Shown piece after piece: positions 26,527 to 37,700 of a stretch of DNA of 64,000 bases. The position numbers and the translations under genes were made by a program. Below the pieces are notes generated by a model. It saw only the letters and a list, made by a program, of their open reading frames with translations, was not told the DNA's origin and ran no database searches. This DNA is from Petrimonas sulfuriphila (GTDB lineage: Bacteria; Bacteroidota; Bacteroidia; Bacteroidales; Dysgonomonadaceae): assembly GCF_051201015.1 (NCBI RefSeq), contig NZ_JBPEHI010000009.1; one strand, 5' to 3'. How positions within the stretch are numbered: position 1 is the stretch's first letter; the number at the start of each line of letters is the position of its first letter.

Positions 26527-28617
26527 ATGATCCTTCAGACCGACATAAAATTTGTTCCGGGTGTGGGCCCCAAACGGGCGGGGATCTTAAATAAGGAACT
26601 CGACGTTTTCACGCTGGGCGATTTGCTACGCTATTATCCTTACCGGTATATCGACCGGAGCCGGATGTATTACGTGCACGAAATCGACGGTAGTATGCCG
26701 TACATCCAGCTCAAAGGGAAAATAACGGCTTTCGAAATGTTCGGTGAAGGACGGAAAAAACGGCTTGTGGCGCATTTCACCGATGGTACGGGCTTTATCG
26801 ATCTGGTGTGGTTTCAGGGTATCCGGTTTGTGGAAAATAAGTACAAGGCCAATCAGGAGTATATCGTTTTCGGCAAACCCACGCTTTTCAACAACCGTTG
26901 GAACATAGCCCACCCCGATATTGATCCCTATTTGAGCGAAGCCGACCGGCCCGATGGCCTCATGGCGATGTACAACACCACGGAGAAGATGAAAAACCAT
27001 TACCTGAATTCGAAAGCCGTTCAGAAAATCATCGAAAATGCGTTTGGAATGATTAACGGCAGGCTTCCGGAATCCCTCTCTGCCGATGTGGTGAAAACGG
27101 CTCATCTCATGTCGTTCCACGACGCTGTCGAGAACATTCATTTCCCCAGGAATCCCGTATTGCTGCGGGACGCCGAGTTCAGGTTGAAATTTGAGGAGTT
27201 GTTTTTTATCCAGCTTAACATCGTCCGGTATGCTGCCGACCGGAAAGACAAACTCAACGGCTTTGTTTTTAAAAGGGTGGGGAAGTATCTGAATTTGTTT
27301 TACGAGAAACACCTGCCGTTTGAACTGACCAACGCGCAAAAACGGGTAATCAAAGAGATCCGCAAGGATACGGCGTCGGGCAAGCAGATGAACCGTCTTT
27401 TGCAAGGTGATGTAGGTAGCGGGAAAACGTTGGTGGCGGTCATGTGCATGCTGATTGCGATGGATAACGGTTTCCAGTCCTGCCTGATGGCCCCTACCGA
27501 AATTTTGGCGTCACAGCACTTCGAGACTTTCCGCGGGCTGCTGTCGGACATGAACGTGAATGTGGCGTTGCTGACGGGCTCGACCCGGAAAAAAGAACGT
27601 GCGGACATCCATGCCGGATTGTTGTCGAGAGACATACACATCCTTATCGGCACCCACGCCCTTATTGAAGATGTGGTGCAATTTAACAACCTGGGATTTG
27701 TGGTTATCGACGAACAACATCGTTTTGGTGTGGCGCAGCGTGCGAAACTTTGGTCGAAGAACGAGCATCCTCCACACGTTTTGGTGATGACGGCCACCCC
27801 CATCCCCCGTACGCTCGCCATGACGGTCTACGGCGATCTGGATGTCTCCGTGATTGATGAATTGCCTCCCGGAAGAAAACCGGTGCAGACCCTGCACCGG
27901 TACGACAAGAAGCGGGGAGCACTATATCAGTTTATCCGCGAACAGGTAAAAGCCGGAAGGCAGGCTTACATCGTCTATCCCCTGATTGAGGAAAGTGAGA
28001 CACTGGACCTGAAAAACCTGGAAGAGGGGTTTATCCACATCCGGGAAGCTTTTCCCGAATTTACCGTCTGTAAAATGCACGGACGCATGAAACCTGCGGA
28101 GAAAGAGGAGGTGATGCAGCGGTTTGTGGCCAACGAAGCACAAATCATGGTGTCCACCACCGTTATTGAGGTGGGAGTCAATGTGCCGAACGCTTCGGTA
28201 ATGGTAATCGAAAGCGCACAACGTTTCGGCTTGTCGCAGCTTCACCAGTTGCGGGGCAGGGTGGGACGCGGCGCCGACCAGTCGTACTGTGTGCTGATCA
28301 CGCCTTACGAGCTCTCTGCCGATACCCGTAAGCGGATGGAGATCATGACCGAGAGTAACGACGGATTCGTTATCGCCGAAGCCGACCTGAAACTACGCGG
28401 TCCGGGCGACCTGGAAGGCACGCAGCAAAGCGGTATCCCCTTCAACCTTAAAATAGCCGACCTGGTACGGGATAACGCCATCCTGTTCCGCGCCCGCGAG
28501 GTTGCGGAAAGCATCATCTCCCGGGACCCCAAGCTCTCACAGCCGGAGCATCTGGTGTTGAAACAACAACTCAGCCGCTTGAGCGGAAACCGCTACGATT
28601 GGGGAAGGATTGGGTGA
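26527..28617 (+). CDS. recG: ATP-dependent DNA helicase RecG
   Basis: Branch-migrating helicase that remodels stalled replication forks and recombination intermediates. 696 residues: an N-terminal wedge/OB domain (about residues 1-200), then superfamily 2 helicase motifs: QGDVGSGKTLVA (motif I, about 295), VVIDEQHRFGV (motif II with the RecG-specific DEQH), MTATPIPRTLA (motif III), and QLRGRVGRGADQSYC (motif VI). The C-terminus LSGNRYDWGRIG is repeated as a short fragment at 47395-47432, so the gene end marks the left border of the presumed PUL 1 island. No terminator hairpin follows directly. Confidence 0.96.
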   Translation: MILQTDIKFVPGVGPKRAGILNKELDVFTLGDLLRYYPYRYIDRSRMYYVHEIDGSMPYIQLKGKITAFEMFGEGRKKRLVAHFTDGTGFIDLVWFQGIRFVENKYKANQEYIVFGKPTLFNNRWNIAHPDIDPYLSEADRPDGLMAMYNTTEKMKNHYLNSKAVQKIIENAFGMINGRLPESLSADVVKTAHLMSFHDAVENIHFPRNPVLLRDAEFRLKFEELFFIQLNIVRYAADRKDKLNGFVFKRVGKYLNLFYEKHLPFELTNAQKRVIKEIRKDTASGKQMNRLLQGDVGSGKTLVAVMCMLIAMDNGFQSCLMAPTEILASQHFETFRGLLSDMNVNVALLTGSTRKKERADIHAGLLSRDIHILIGTHALIEDVVQFNNLGFVVIDEQHRFGVAQRAKLWSKNEHPPHVLVMTATPIPRTLAMTVYGDLDVSVIDELPPGRKPVQTLHRYDKKRGALYQFIREQVKAGRQAYIVYPLIEESETLDLKNLEEGFIHIREAFPEFTVCKMHGRMKPAEKEEVMQRFVANEAQIMVSTTVIEVGVNVPNASVMVIESAQRFGLSQLHQLRGRVGRGADQSYCVLITPYELSADTRKRMEIMTESNDGFVIAEADLKLRGPGDLEGTQQSGIPFNLKIADLVRDNAILFRAREVAESIISRDPKLSQPEHLVLKQQLSRLSGNRYDWGRIG
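28580..28615 (+). repeat. Direct repeat at the recG 3' end, left copy
   Basis: This 36-base stretch covers the last codons of recG up to the first base of its stop and is repeated at 47395-47430 with 34 matches, in the same orientation. The two differences (AAC/AAT and GAT/GAC codons) are synonymous. It looks like one border of an inserted segment. Confidence 0.85.
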
Positions 28618-28915
28618 ACGTAAATAGGCGATTAGCGTATATTCAGGGTATCTGGAAAAAGCATTTATGCTGGCTTGTATCTGGTAATTTTAAAGCACAG
28701 GCATAAATTTTATCGGATTGGACAGATAGACTACAACAAGTATCATCTACAAACTCGAGCAATTTTTACCACCGGAAAAAAGTGATTGAAGTAAAATCAC
28801 CGCATTTAATTTGTGACTTAATTGTGGGGTTTATCAAATTTTAAAAATGCAACTGATTCATATATGGATAGTTGTATGAGATTCGATGGCTCTTGAAGTA
28901 CATTTACTGTAAGAA
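28618..28915. other. 298-bp region between recG and the GH43-like gene
   Basis: Convergent intergenic space at the left edge of PUL 1. Apart from the terminator at 28776-28800 it carries no recognisable gene, integrase remnant or repeat. Confidence 0.6.
28776..28800 (-). terminator. Rho-independent terminator of the PUL 1 operon
   Basis: On the minus strand GTGATT (28800-28795) and AATCAC (28787-28782) form a 6-bp stem with a 7-base loop, followed by six T (28781-28776). It lies about 115 bases past the stop of the last PUL 1 gene. The stem is short, so strength is uncertain. Confidence 0.55.
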
Positions 28916-29929
28916 TCATTCCAATTTGTCTCCCAGAGATAGATGACCGTTCAGATCAATCAGTTCATAAATGACGGCATGCTCCATATCGCCCGAGTTG
29001 GGAGAATGGAAAGCTATCCGCAGTACACCTTCAAGATCTTCAAATATCATTGCATGTCCACCGCTGAAATTGTTAAGTGTCTCCTCTTCGTGTACCCACG
29101 GGCCTTCTATCTTTCCTGACTGGGAGCGTGCCACGCCGATGGCATAGTGATTATTTTTGCTTGTCCCCGACCAGATCATCAGTAAATCATTGTTTTTGGC
29201 CCTGTAAAGGAAAGGAGCGTCAGTTACATATGCACCTTCGGCGTTGATCGCTTTTGTCCATGGCGCTTCACTGGCCGAAAAGAGGGTGATGGGATCCCCG
29301 GTGGTCGCGGTGAGATCTTTTGTTACTTTTTGTGCCAGGATACGCCCATCGGTCACCTGTAACCATTCGTGGCAATATACGATCCATGGCTGCCCCTCTT
29401 CATCGACCCATAAAGCAGCATCAAGAGCCATCTTGTCTATAGGTGTAATCGGTCCATTGACGAGGGGAATAAAATTTTTATCGGGTGTCGCGGATGTCAA
29501 CACCGATGTACCCCGATGTCCTTCCCTGTTGCTGAAAGTGACAAACAGATAGTACTTTCCGTTATATTCATATTCGTCAGGTGCCCAATAATCTTTTACA
29601 CCCCAAAAATTAGCGGAAGCGGTAAAGCTGTAACCCTCATTTTTCCAGTTTATTAGATCTTTGCTCGACAGGCATTGCAGATTTTTATATGTATATGGAT
29701 TATAGTGGAGGAAGTAGGTCTTTGTTTTGTGATCTACAAAGATAAAAGGGTCTCTTATTTTTATGGAGTTTAATTTGACAGGGTATTCTTTTTTATCTTC
29801 ATCCTTCTGATTTTCCTGAGGGTTATTCTCATCATTGCACCCAGTGCAGGAGAAAATTAATCCCGATAACAGGATGAGAACGAATAAAATGCTGTTGTGT
29901 CTGAAATTCATACTATTAAAATTATTCAT
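28916..29929 (-). CDS. Glycoside hydrolase family 43-like lipoprotein
   Basis: A 337-residue secreted enzyme with a five-bladed propeller pattern. The N-terminus is a lipoprotein signal (FVLILLSGLIFSC). GH43 hallmarks: IRDPFIFVDHKTKTYFLHYN with the base Asp, ALDAALWVDEEGQPWIVY with the pKa-tuning Asp, and INAEGAYVTDAPFLY with the acid Glu. WAPDEYEYNGKYYLFVTF is the usual blade-2 sequence. The family contains arabinofuranosidases, xylosidases and galactosidases and the exact activity is not readable. An ATG three residues inside the hydrophobic region is less likely to be the start. It overlaps the upstream DUF4832-like gene by eight bases. Confidence 0.85.
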   Translation of the reverse strand: MNNFNSMNFRHNSILFVLILLSGLIFSCTGCNDENNPQENQKDEDKKEYPVKLNSIKIRDPFIFVDHKTKTYFLHYNPYTYKNLQCLSSKDLINWKNEGYSFTASANFWGVKDYWAPDEYEYNGKYYLFVTFSNREGHRGTSVLTSATPDKNFIPLVNGPITPIDKMALDAALWVDEEGQPWIVYCHEWLQVTDGRILAQKVTKDLTATTGDPITLFSASEAPWTKAINAEGAYVTDAPFLYRAKNNDLLMIWSGTSKNNHYAIGVARSQSGKIEGPWVHEEETLNNFSGGHAMIFEDLEGVLRIAFHSPNSGDMEHAVIYELIDLNGHLSLGDKLE

Positions 29930-31403
29930 ATAATGTTATTTTACCTATTTTGTAGCGTTTTTTTCCGTCATCATTGTGATAGGGCAGTTCCAGCTCAGGG
30001 GTTCCGTCGAGTTTACCTACCGAGATATAGACATCATATACACCCGGCTTACAGGTCCTGAAAAATGGCCCTTTCGGATCATCCATCTGTTTGGCAACAA
30101 TAAATCCGGAAGTGATTTTGCAGACAGGGGCCTTGCCTTCTTCTGCAGGGGGCATTGATTTTACATTAAAATCAGATTCAACCATAACCGATACAATACC
30201 CCCTTTATCGTCTTTTAATGTTAAGCATGGATAGCCGCCAGGGTAACAGGGTGCTACTCCTTTGTTTTGCCAGTTCCATTGCAACAGGAACAGTTCATTT
30301 TTTTTAATTTTTTTTGGATAAGCAATCGACTGTGCATGAATGCGATATCCCATTCGCCTGTTGATTTTATCAATTACATCACGGTTTTCTTCAAGAAGAA
30401 GCCTTGGCCATGTATGTATCGACATATAAGAAGCATGGTAATCTTCAATAGACTGCAGAAGCAGGTCTTTATTCCAGCTACCTCTCTTTTTTGACCCTTC
30501 GTAATGTTCGTGCTCCAGGATCACTGGCATTGTTGGCCAGAAAAGCTGGGCCATTTCACTGTGAAACCACTGTTTTGGAGCTTTTTGCACTAAAATACTG
30601 TCGTCACGCATCGTTACTCCTCTTGAAAAGGCATAATCAGAGATAGCGAAACGGCTGCCCGGTTCAGAGTCCCCCACAAAATCATCGGAGATACACAATC
30701 TGGTTTTTTTAAAGTGCTTGCAATAGATATCGATGATTTTTTTTTGGGTTTCGATATCCCATGTTTTACCATGCACCGGCGAGGTGATGACTGTATGGCC
30801 TTCTCCCCACATGCCAAAATGGCCGATATCGACAAATGCCATATTGGGATTGCCGTCGTAGCGTTCGGCCATCACCCGTACAAATTCATCTACCTTCTCG
30901 AGAAAAACAGGATCGGAATAGTCCGGCTCAAAGTAATCGTATGCACGATACTTTTTTGCTCCGGCATCGAAGACATATTGGGGGGTAGCCTGAGTCATCC
31001 AGTTTTCCGTAGCCGTAATGCGTATAGCCACCTTCTTACCCTTATCTGTCCAGCGTTGTGCAGGTGTATCCAGAATCTCCCAGGTGTATCTGTCTTCTTC
31101 GGGTTGAACAGCTACCCAGGGTACCCGGAGATAAACAGTACTGACGCCGGGGAAGTCATCCAATGTATCCCATGCCTCCAGTTTTGATCCGTAGTTAGCC
31201 AAGACATTGGAGTAGAAATGCATGGTCCAACCCATATCCGGATTGATTAATGCACCTCCATGATCTTTCGGATAAACGGTGTGCATCTCCCTGGTTTTGA
31301 GTAGGTCCTGAGCCATCACCTGACTGTTGAAAGAGAGCACGAAAAGTAAAAATGAAATAATTAGTAAGTCGTTTTTATATTGTGCAGTATTTGTCATATT
31401 CAA
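29922..31403 (-). CDS. Secreted DUF4832-like TIM-barrel protein, putative glycoside hydrolase
   Basis: A 493-residue protein with a signal peptide (LLIISFLLFVLSFNSQVMAQ). The body resembles DUF4832-type proteins: NPDMGWTMHFYSN near the N-terminus, VYLRVPWVAVQPEEDRYTWE, FVDIGHFGMWGEGHTV, then a beta-rich C-terminal part. WGEGH and the later MPVILEHEH carry acidic residues on strands 4 and 7, where clan GH-A enzymes keep their catalytic glutamates, so hydrolase activity is plausible but unproven. Sits between the acetylesterase and GH43-like genes in PUL 1 and is probably part of the same saccharolytic set. Confidence 0.78.
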   Translation of the reverse strand: MNMTNTAQYKNDLLIISFLLFVLSFNSQVMAQDLLKTREMHTVYPKDHGGALINPDMGWTMHFYSNVLANYGSKLEAWDTLDDFPGVSTVYLRVPWVAVQPEEDRYTWEILDTPAQRWTDKGKKVAIRITATENWMTQATPQYVFDAGAKKYRAYDYFEPDYSDPVFLEKVDEFVRVMAERYDGNPNMAFVDIGHFGMWGEGHTVITSPVHGKTWDIETQKKIIDIYCKHFKKTRLCISDDFVGDSEPGSRFAISDYAFSRGVTMRDDSILVQKAPKQWFHSEMAQLFWPTMPVILEHEHYEGSKKRGSWNKDLLLQSIEDYHASYMSIHTWPRLLLEENRDVIDKINRRMGYRIHAQSIAYPKKIKKNELFLLQWNWQNKGVAPCYPGGYPCLTLKDDKGGIVSVMVESDFNVKSMPPAEEGKAPVCKITSGFIVAKQMDDPKGPFFRTCKPGVYDVYISVGKLDGTPELELPYHNDDGKKRYKIGKITLYE

Positions 31404-31495
31404 TCAATTAAACAATATTGTACGGGTTGATTAGCACTCCCGGAACCGGAGTATAACTCTCTTCCGGAACAGCTTACAGAGAGGCTAAAACGAGG

Positions 31496-32911
31496 TTACT
31501 TATCGCTTCTGAATGAGCCGGCGGGCAAGCCATAGGCATTATACAGGGATCCTTTCACATAGTTTCGAAACCCATATCTGACATACCGTGGCCTTTCAAC
31601 CTCTATTGAAGAGACTTCAATCTTATTCCAAAAATTGGTAACTACAGCTTTTGCCGGGAAGAATTTTTTATCTTCTCCTGCTACTTCAAAGCCTTCCAGC
31701 TCTACAAACATAGGGTAGAGCCCGTGTTCTGCATTTTTGAAGCTCACTATCAGTTTATCTTCCTTTATTTCAATATCACTCATGACAGGTCCGTCGCAAG
31801 GGATATTTTTATAATTGTAGGCTTTGTTTAAAGCCTGGTAAGCTAAACGTTTGCCAACTATTTCTTTTTTGGCAGGATGTATGCACTGTAACTCGCCTGC
31901 ATCAAGTGTCACTGCCATGCCTGTATTGGGTACTGCCTCAAGACACTTCATTTGCGCTTCCCGCAAGTAAGCACTCTCTCTCTTCATGGGATCATCATAC
32001 TGGAAGGGTGCGATCTGAACAAAGTAGAAAGGTAGTTCTTCACCCCCGCCAAAAAGATCTCTCCATTCTGATACAAGATCTGTAAAGAGAGATGTATAGT
32101 GCTGATAGACAGGGATATTGCTCTCGCCTTGATACCATATAAAACCCTTTACAGAGTAATTCACAACAGGCAACAGCATGCCATTGTAGAGCAGTGTCGG
32201 AATTTGTTGAGGCACTTGTGGATGGATCTCAATATTGGAGAGGTCAATATGGTCGTACTTTTTTAAATTTTCTTTACTCATCCATGTTTCTATTGATGAG
32301 CCTCCCCAGCTGAAATGCACAATCCCGATCGGAATTTTCAGTACATCCTGTAATGTTTTTGCAAAAAAATATCCAATAGCGCTAAAATCACCGGTAGTTG
32401 ATACCGATGCCTGTTCCCACTGTCCGGCAACATCCTCCTGAGGTGTGAGCGCAGGAGTTTGTTTTGCAGTATACATATGTATAGAGGGGTAGCTTTGCGA
32501 TTCGATAATTGCATCGATAGAGTTTTCCACCGGCTGGCCGGTGAAGCCTTTAACAGGCATCTCCGTGTTCGATTGTCCTGAACAGATCCATACATCTCCC
32601 AGAAAGATGTTTTGCAATACTTTCTTTTCTTTCTTCGACTCGATGGTCATGTTGTAGGGACCACCGGCTTCGGTGGTCTCTACAAACAATTCCCATTTTC
32701 CTTCTTTGTCGACTGATACTTTATACTCTTTCCCATTCCAGCCGGTTGTAATCTTTAATAAGCTGCCGGTGTCTGTTTTGCCCCATATACGGGCCTGGGA
32801 ATTACGTTGAAGCACCATATTGTCACTGATTATCGATGGCAGGTGTATATCAGCGTAAGTAAATGATAGTGAGCCTGTAATCAATAAAACCAAAAGGATT
32901 GTCTTTTTCAT
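31496..32911 (-). CDS. Sialate O-acetylesterase-family carbohydrate esterase
   Basis: SGNH-type esterase that removes acetyl groups from glycans, 471 residues with a signal peptide (MKKTILLVLLITGSLSFTYA). Block I serine motif WICSGQSNTEMPVKG (about residues 107-121), FSWGGSSIETW for the oxyanion region, GFIWYQGESN for the third block, and an Asp/His pair later. Despite the family name, bacterial members in PULs often act on acetylated xylan or pectin. It follows SusD after 22 bases and precedes the DUF4832-like gene after 92 bases. Suggests that the PUL 1 substrate carries O-acetyl groups. Confidence 0.88.
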   Translation of the reverse strand: MKKTILLVLLITGSLSFTYADIHLPSIISDNMVLQRNSQARIWGKTDTGSLLKITTGWNGKEYKVSVDKEGKWELFVETTEAGGPYNMTIESKKEKKVLQNIFLGDVWICSGQSNTEMPVKGFTGQPVENSIDAIIESQSYPSIHMYTAKQTPALTPQEDVAGQWEQASVSTTGDFSAIGYFFAKTLQDVLKIPIGIVHFSWGGSSIETWMSKENLKKYDHIDLSNIEIHPQVPQQIPTLLYNGMLLPVVNYSVKGFIWYQGESNIPVYQHYTSLFTDLVSEWRDLFGGGEELPFYFVQIAPFQYDDPMKRESAYLREAQMKCLEAVPNTGMAVTLDAGELQCIHPAKKEIVGKRLAYQALNKAYNYKNIPCDGPVMSDIEIKEDKLIVSFKNAEHGLYPMFVELEGFEVAGEDKKFFPAKAVVTNFWNKIEVSSIEVERPRYVRYGFRNYVKGSLYNAYGLPAGSFRSDK

Positions 32912-32933
32912 TTTTATACGTTTTTTTATTCAA

Positions 32934-34694
32934 TTAGTTCCATCCGGGATTTTGAAAATCTATACCAGTCAGATTTTTCAGCCTGATCACCTCATCGCCA
33001 GGTATAGGAAACACCAAATGGCGTTCGTTGTTGGCTACCCGTTCATTATCAACTACAAAGCGGGTATATACCGGTTTCTGGTTGACCATTTCACACGACA
33101 TGCCTGTTACTACACGATCGGTTTTGTCCAGGATATTCCAACGTCGAACATCGAAGAAGCGGTGCTCTTCAAAAGCCAGTTCAACACGTCGTTCGTTACG
33201 GACACGCTCCCTGAACTCATCTTTGCTGATACCCTGGGGAATTGCCTTCATATTCACACGGCTTCTTACCTGGTTGACCAGGTTTATTGCCTCTGCAGGA
33301 GCTGTGCCTGATGCAGATGCTTCATTTATTGCCTCTGCTGCATTTAAGTAGAGTTCAGCTAAACGAAATAGTTTAAAATAACCATCTTTATTTGTATTCT
33401 TGTTTGAATCAAAATGCGAATATTTTCTTAGATAGTAACCTGTTCGAGTGTGCATTGAACTGTTTGATTTCAATTCGCAATTACCTCCCGGATATGTCCA
33501 TACGAAGCTGTTGGGATTGTTCAGATTAAATCGTGAACCATTATAGTAGATAGAAGCCTTCAGACGAGGGTCTCTGTTTTCGTACGGTTTGCCTTCATCA
33601 TATAGGGTCGCTTCGGGATTGATGATGGGGTGTAAATGATCCTCATCGGAATATCCTAAGATTGGACGTACACCGTCAATTGTTTCGTAAGAGTCAATCA
33701 ACTCCTGAGAAGGGCTGATTCCTGCTTTTTCCATTCCGTTCACGACTGGCAAACCGTGGTATTTGAAAATCTGCAAGCGTCCGCCGGTCTGGTATATCGT
33801 CTCTCTGTCACTTCCGCCGTTCACTTCCATGGGAGTATAAAAGTACACGTCGTATGCTGAGTGTCCGAACTGTGCTCCGGGGTAGCTGCGGAACAATGAA
33901 TAGCCTTTTGAAGTACATGCATTCAACGACTCTTTGGTTATCCTGGCTGCATCTTCCCAGGTAATGGTACCGTCGTTCCATTTTGGGCTGGCTGCATATA
34001 GAGCTGCCTGCGAGCGGACAGCGTGAACAACAGCTTTGGAGAGGCGGCCTCTGTCGTTTTCAACATTACCCGGGCGCCAGGTCAATTCCTGGTCGGATGC
34101 TTTAAGTGCTTCATTGCAATCACTGATGATCTGTTTAGCACATTCGGCAAACGAATTTTTCTTCAGCACTGAATAGTCAAACTCCTTGGATGAAGGTTCC
34201 AGAATAATTGGAACCCCGCCTTGCCTTTTGATCAATTGAAGATAGTAGAAAGCTCTTAAAGCATACGCCTGGGCTCTCCAGCTGTTACGGTCTATTGTGC
34301 TGCTTATGACCGCATCATCGATATTGCTTAAAAACACGTTGCAGTAATTGATTGCTGTCCAGTAATGATTCCATGTTACATAGCCGTTTTCAATAGGATT
34401 GTAATACGGGGTCAACTGGCCTGTAAACCATTTTGAAGCGCTGCCGTGAAGCACATCGTTAGTGTCATAACTCTCATCGCTAAATGCTGCCAATAAAGTA
34501 GCTCCCGGGTACTCGGTACCATAAGGCCGTATATATGCATAACAACGGTTCAGATAAGCAGCTGTTTTCTTATCGTTCTGGAAGATCTCTTCAAAAGATA
34601 TTCTCCCATCTTCAAATCGTTCGATATCTACGCATGATGAAGCACCAAACAACAGACATCCGGATAGTAGTATAGTTGTAATTTTAGATCTCAT
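32934..34694 (-). CDS. SusD-like outer-membrane lipoprotein, PUL 1 second pair
   Basis: Surface glycan-binding partner of the SusC at 34706. Signal ending in the lipobox GASSC, then VDIERFEDGRISFEEIFQND, a start common to this SusD branch. TPR-like segments (WRAQAYALRAFYYLQLIKRQGGVPII) and the conserved C-terminus LTGIDFQNPGWN are present; 586 residues. Resembles the SusD at 37837 in layout, so the two pairs probably arose by duplication or handle two sizes of the same glycan. Confidence 0.93.
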   Translation of the reverse strand: MRSKITTILLSGCLLFGASSCVDIERFEDGRISFEEIFQNDKKTAAYLNRCYAYIRPYGTEYPGATLLAAFSDESYDTNDVLHGSASKWFTGQLTPYYNPIENGYVTWNHYWTAINYCNVFLSNIDDAVISSTIDRNSWRAQAYALRAFYYLQLIKRQGGVPIILEPSSKEFDYSVLKKNSFAECAKQIISDCNEALKASDQELTWRPGNVENDRGRLSKAVVHAVRSQAALYAASPKWNDGTITWEDAARITKESLNACTSKGYSLFRSYPGAQFGHSAYDVYFYTPMEVNGGSDRETIYQTGGRLQIFKYHGLPVVNGMEKAGISPSQELIDSYETIDGVRPILGYSDEDHLHPIINPEATLYDEGKPYENRDPRLKASIYYNGSRFNLNNPNSFVWTYPGGNCELKSNSSMHTRTGYYLRKYSHFDSNKNTNKDGYFKLFRLAELYLNAAEAINEASASGTAPAEAINLVNQVRSRVNMKAIPQGISKDEFRERVRNERRVELAFEEHRFFDVRRWNILDKTDRVVTGMSCEMVNQKPVYTRFVVDNERVANNERHLVFPIPGDEVIRLKNLTGIDFQNPGWN

Positions 34695-34705
34695 ACTATT
34701 TAATT

Positions 34706-37700
34706 TTAGAATACAATATTTAACCCAAGATTATACGTTCTGTAATGAGGATAGTTATTCAACGTAACTGATTCGGGATCCAGATCCTTGAACTTACGAT
34801 CATTGATTGTAAGCAGGTTGGTACCGTTCAAATAGAATCGAATCTTATCGGTATGTAGTTTCTGGCAAAAGTCTGCCGGCAATGTGTATCCTAATTCAAG
34901 ATTTTTTAATCTGAAATAGTTATTGCTAAGGATAAAGAAGCTGTTTGCCTGTGTACTCGAACTTTGCTTGGTAGATAATGCAGGGTAAGAGATTTTGTCG
35001 CCATTGGCATATGCTTCAGGCGTCCATGCATTTTTGTGATGGCCGAAGTAGGTGCCGTTCCCGTAGAATTCGTATATACCCATGCCATTGAAGTAATTGC
35101 TTGCGTGCGATACACCTTGCATCAGTGCATACAGATCGAAGCTTTTATACGCAACGCCTAAATTAAAAGAGTAGGATATTTCGGGCAGCGTATTGTATTT
35201 GACAGGTGCCAAATCCTGGTTGTTGATCACTCCGTCGTTGTTCAGGTCCTTGTATATGAAATCTCCCACACGAGGTTGTACTCCATCATAGACTAAACCA
35301 CTGTTTTTTATCTCCTCTTTAGAGTTGAAAAAACCGTTACCGTTCGAATAATCGATCAGATAGCCAAATTGTTGACCTATTGCATATCCTGTGCTGCGGA
35401 ACGGATAAGCAAAGTTGCTTTCTGTTCTGTCTACTTCGTGTGCTTCGAGGACTTTGTTGCGATTAAAGGCAAGTGCACTACCGGCTGTAATATGAAGCTC
35501 CTGGTTGATATCTTTGTCGTAAAGAAGTTCCAGTTCAAAACCTTTATTCTGCACTTTCCCCGCATTTTCATACGGCAGGCGGTCCGTTGCGATACCATGT
35601 AATGCCGGAAGCAGATTATCCTTGATAAGTATATGGTCTGTTCTGTGCAGATAGTAATCGAAATTTACTGTTAACGAATTAAACAATCCTAACGATAAAC
35701 CATAGTTTTGTTGTCTCGAATCTTCCCATTGCAGGAGAGGGTTACCTCTTAATCCTTCATGTATTAATGCTCCCGAATATAAGCTTTGGATATATCCGCC
35801 GCTGCCCAGGCGTATATCATCTTCATACATATAACGTCCGCCCGGTATTTGATCATTCCCTACCTTGCCATATGAAGCCTTCACCTTCAAGTAAGTCAGC
35901 CAGTCGCCGTATTTATCTTTTATAAATTCCTCATTCGACAAAACCCAGGCTGCCGAGAGAGTAGGGAAGAAGCCAAAACGGTTGTCGCGTTTGAATTGAT
36001 CTGAACTCATCAAGCTTCCATCAAATTGTACAAAATAACGATTGTCATACCCATACTTGCCGTGAAGGCTGAACGCAAGATAATCGTAAGGCAGAAACTG
36101 ATCACCGCCACCTTCTCTTATTACATTTTGTGCAAAATAGTTTGCGAAGGCATCGATCTTATGTACTGTATTGAAGGTACGTTCGTAATTCAAAAATCCG
36201 TTGAAATTCAAAAAATAACGGTAGTTTGAACCTTTGCTTAAAGTGAGTTCCGAATCTATCCATGTGCCATAAGGGATAAATTCCAGTTCATTTGGTTTAT
36301 CTTCGTTTCTTATGTATCGTGCATAAGTTTGATTACCGAAAATACCGCTTTGTTGCCTGGACTCGTATCCTACAGTACCATTAAGAGACAAACCTTTTGT
36401 AATGAAATCCAATCCCCAGCGTAAACCCAGGGCAACGTTGATATTGGTCTCTGTAAATCTTTGATAGCCGCTGCGGTTAAGGCTCCCATAAACTGAATTG
36501 GTATTCCAAGGGGAGACAATCACCCCGTTATCGGTTGTTACAGGCCCATACTCTGTTGCCGGTGTTTTGAAAATGCCGTCGAAAATAGTGCTTGTGCCTA
36601 CTGGAGGATTATTGGTCCTTTTAACAATCACCATCTGGTTAAGGAATGCATCGAGGTTGGGCAAGAGGTTAATATCAAGGTTTGTCCTTTCGTTGAACCT
36701 TTTCATATATTTTGAAGGATCGGAATTGTCGGTCCCTTCAATGTTGAAGAGGCTGTTCTGATCGATATATCCTGCATTGATGAAATATCTGATACGATCG
36801 CTACCTCCGGTGATATTCATATTATGACGATGCATAAATGCGGAGCTTTTCAGATACTTGCCATACCAGTTGTTGTCAGGGAAAAGGTCCCTGTTTTCAC
36901 CACTTCTGTATGATTCGATTTCTGCATCACTGTATTCAATAGGAAGATTGTCATTTTTTAATGCCTGGTTCCTCAATTCAGCATACTCCCAGCTATGAAG
37001 AGGTTTTGCCTTAACAGTAGGTTGCTGAATGGAGAAATCAGATGAATAGGAGACTTGCGGCTTACCATATACTCCTCTTTTGGTAGTAATGATGATAGCG
37101 CCCGAGCTGGCCTGGAATCCGTAAAGGGCGGTTGCGGCCGCATCCTTTAAAACGGTGATGGATTCAACTGTTTTGGGATCTATCATATTCAAATCAATAG
37201 TGGGAGACACGATGCCATCAATCACAAATACGGGACTATTTCCACTCATGGTATTTCTACCTCTGATAAAAAGTGCAGCTCCATCGCTGTTTGGTTCGCT
37301 TCCACCTTGTAATACCGTTAATCCAGCCAGTTTCCCTGTTAAAGAACCGGTAAATCCGCTTGAAGGATATTTTTCAAGCTCTTCGCCGCTGACAGTAGAA
37401 AATGAACCGGTAATCTCAGCTCTTTTTTCATTTTTCATCATAGCCAGAGGAATCATTTTATCCCGGCTATGTGCATCTTTTTGTAACTTAACTGTAACGT
37501 TTTCATCAATTACTATCTGTTGTGATTGAAACCCGTCACACTCTATCGTGATATCAGTAAAGTGGTAGGGTATATCTACACTGAACCCGCCCGAATTGTT
37601 GGTAAAAAAGGTTTTTCCCAGTTCGGGGAAATAGATCTTTTTTAACGATAAAGGTTTGCCGTGCTGATCCAGCACAACTCCATTCACTGTTTTGGAGAGT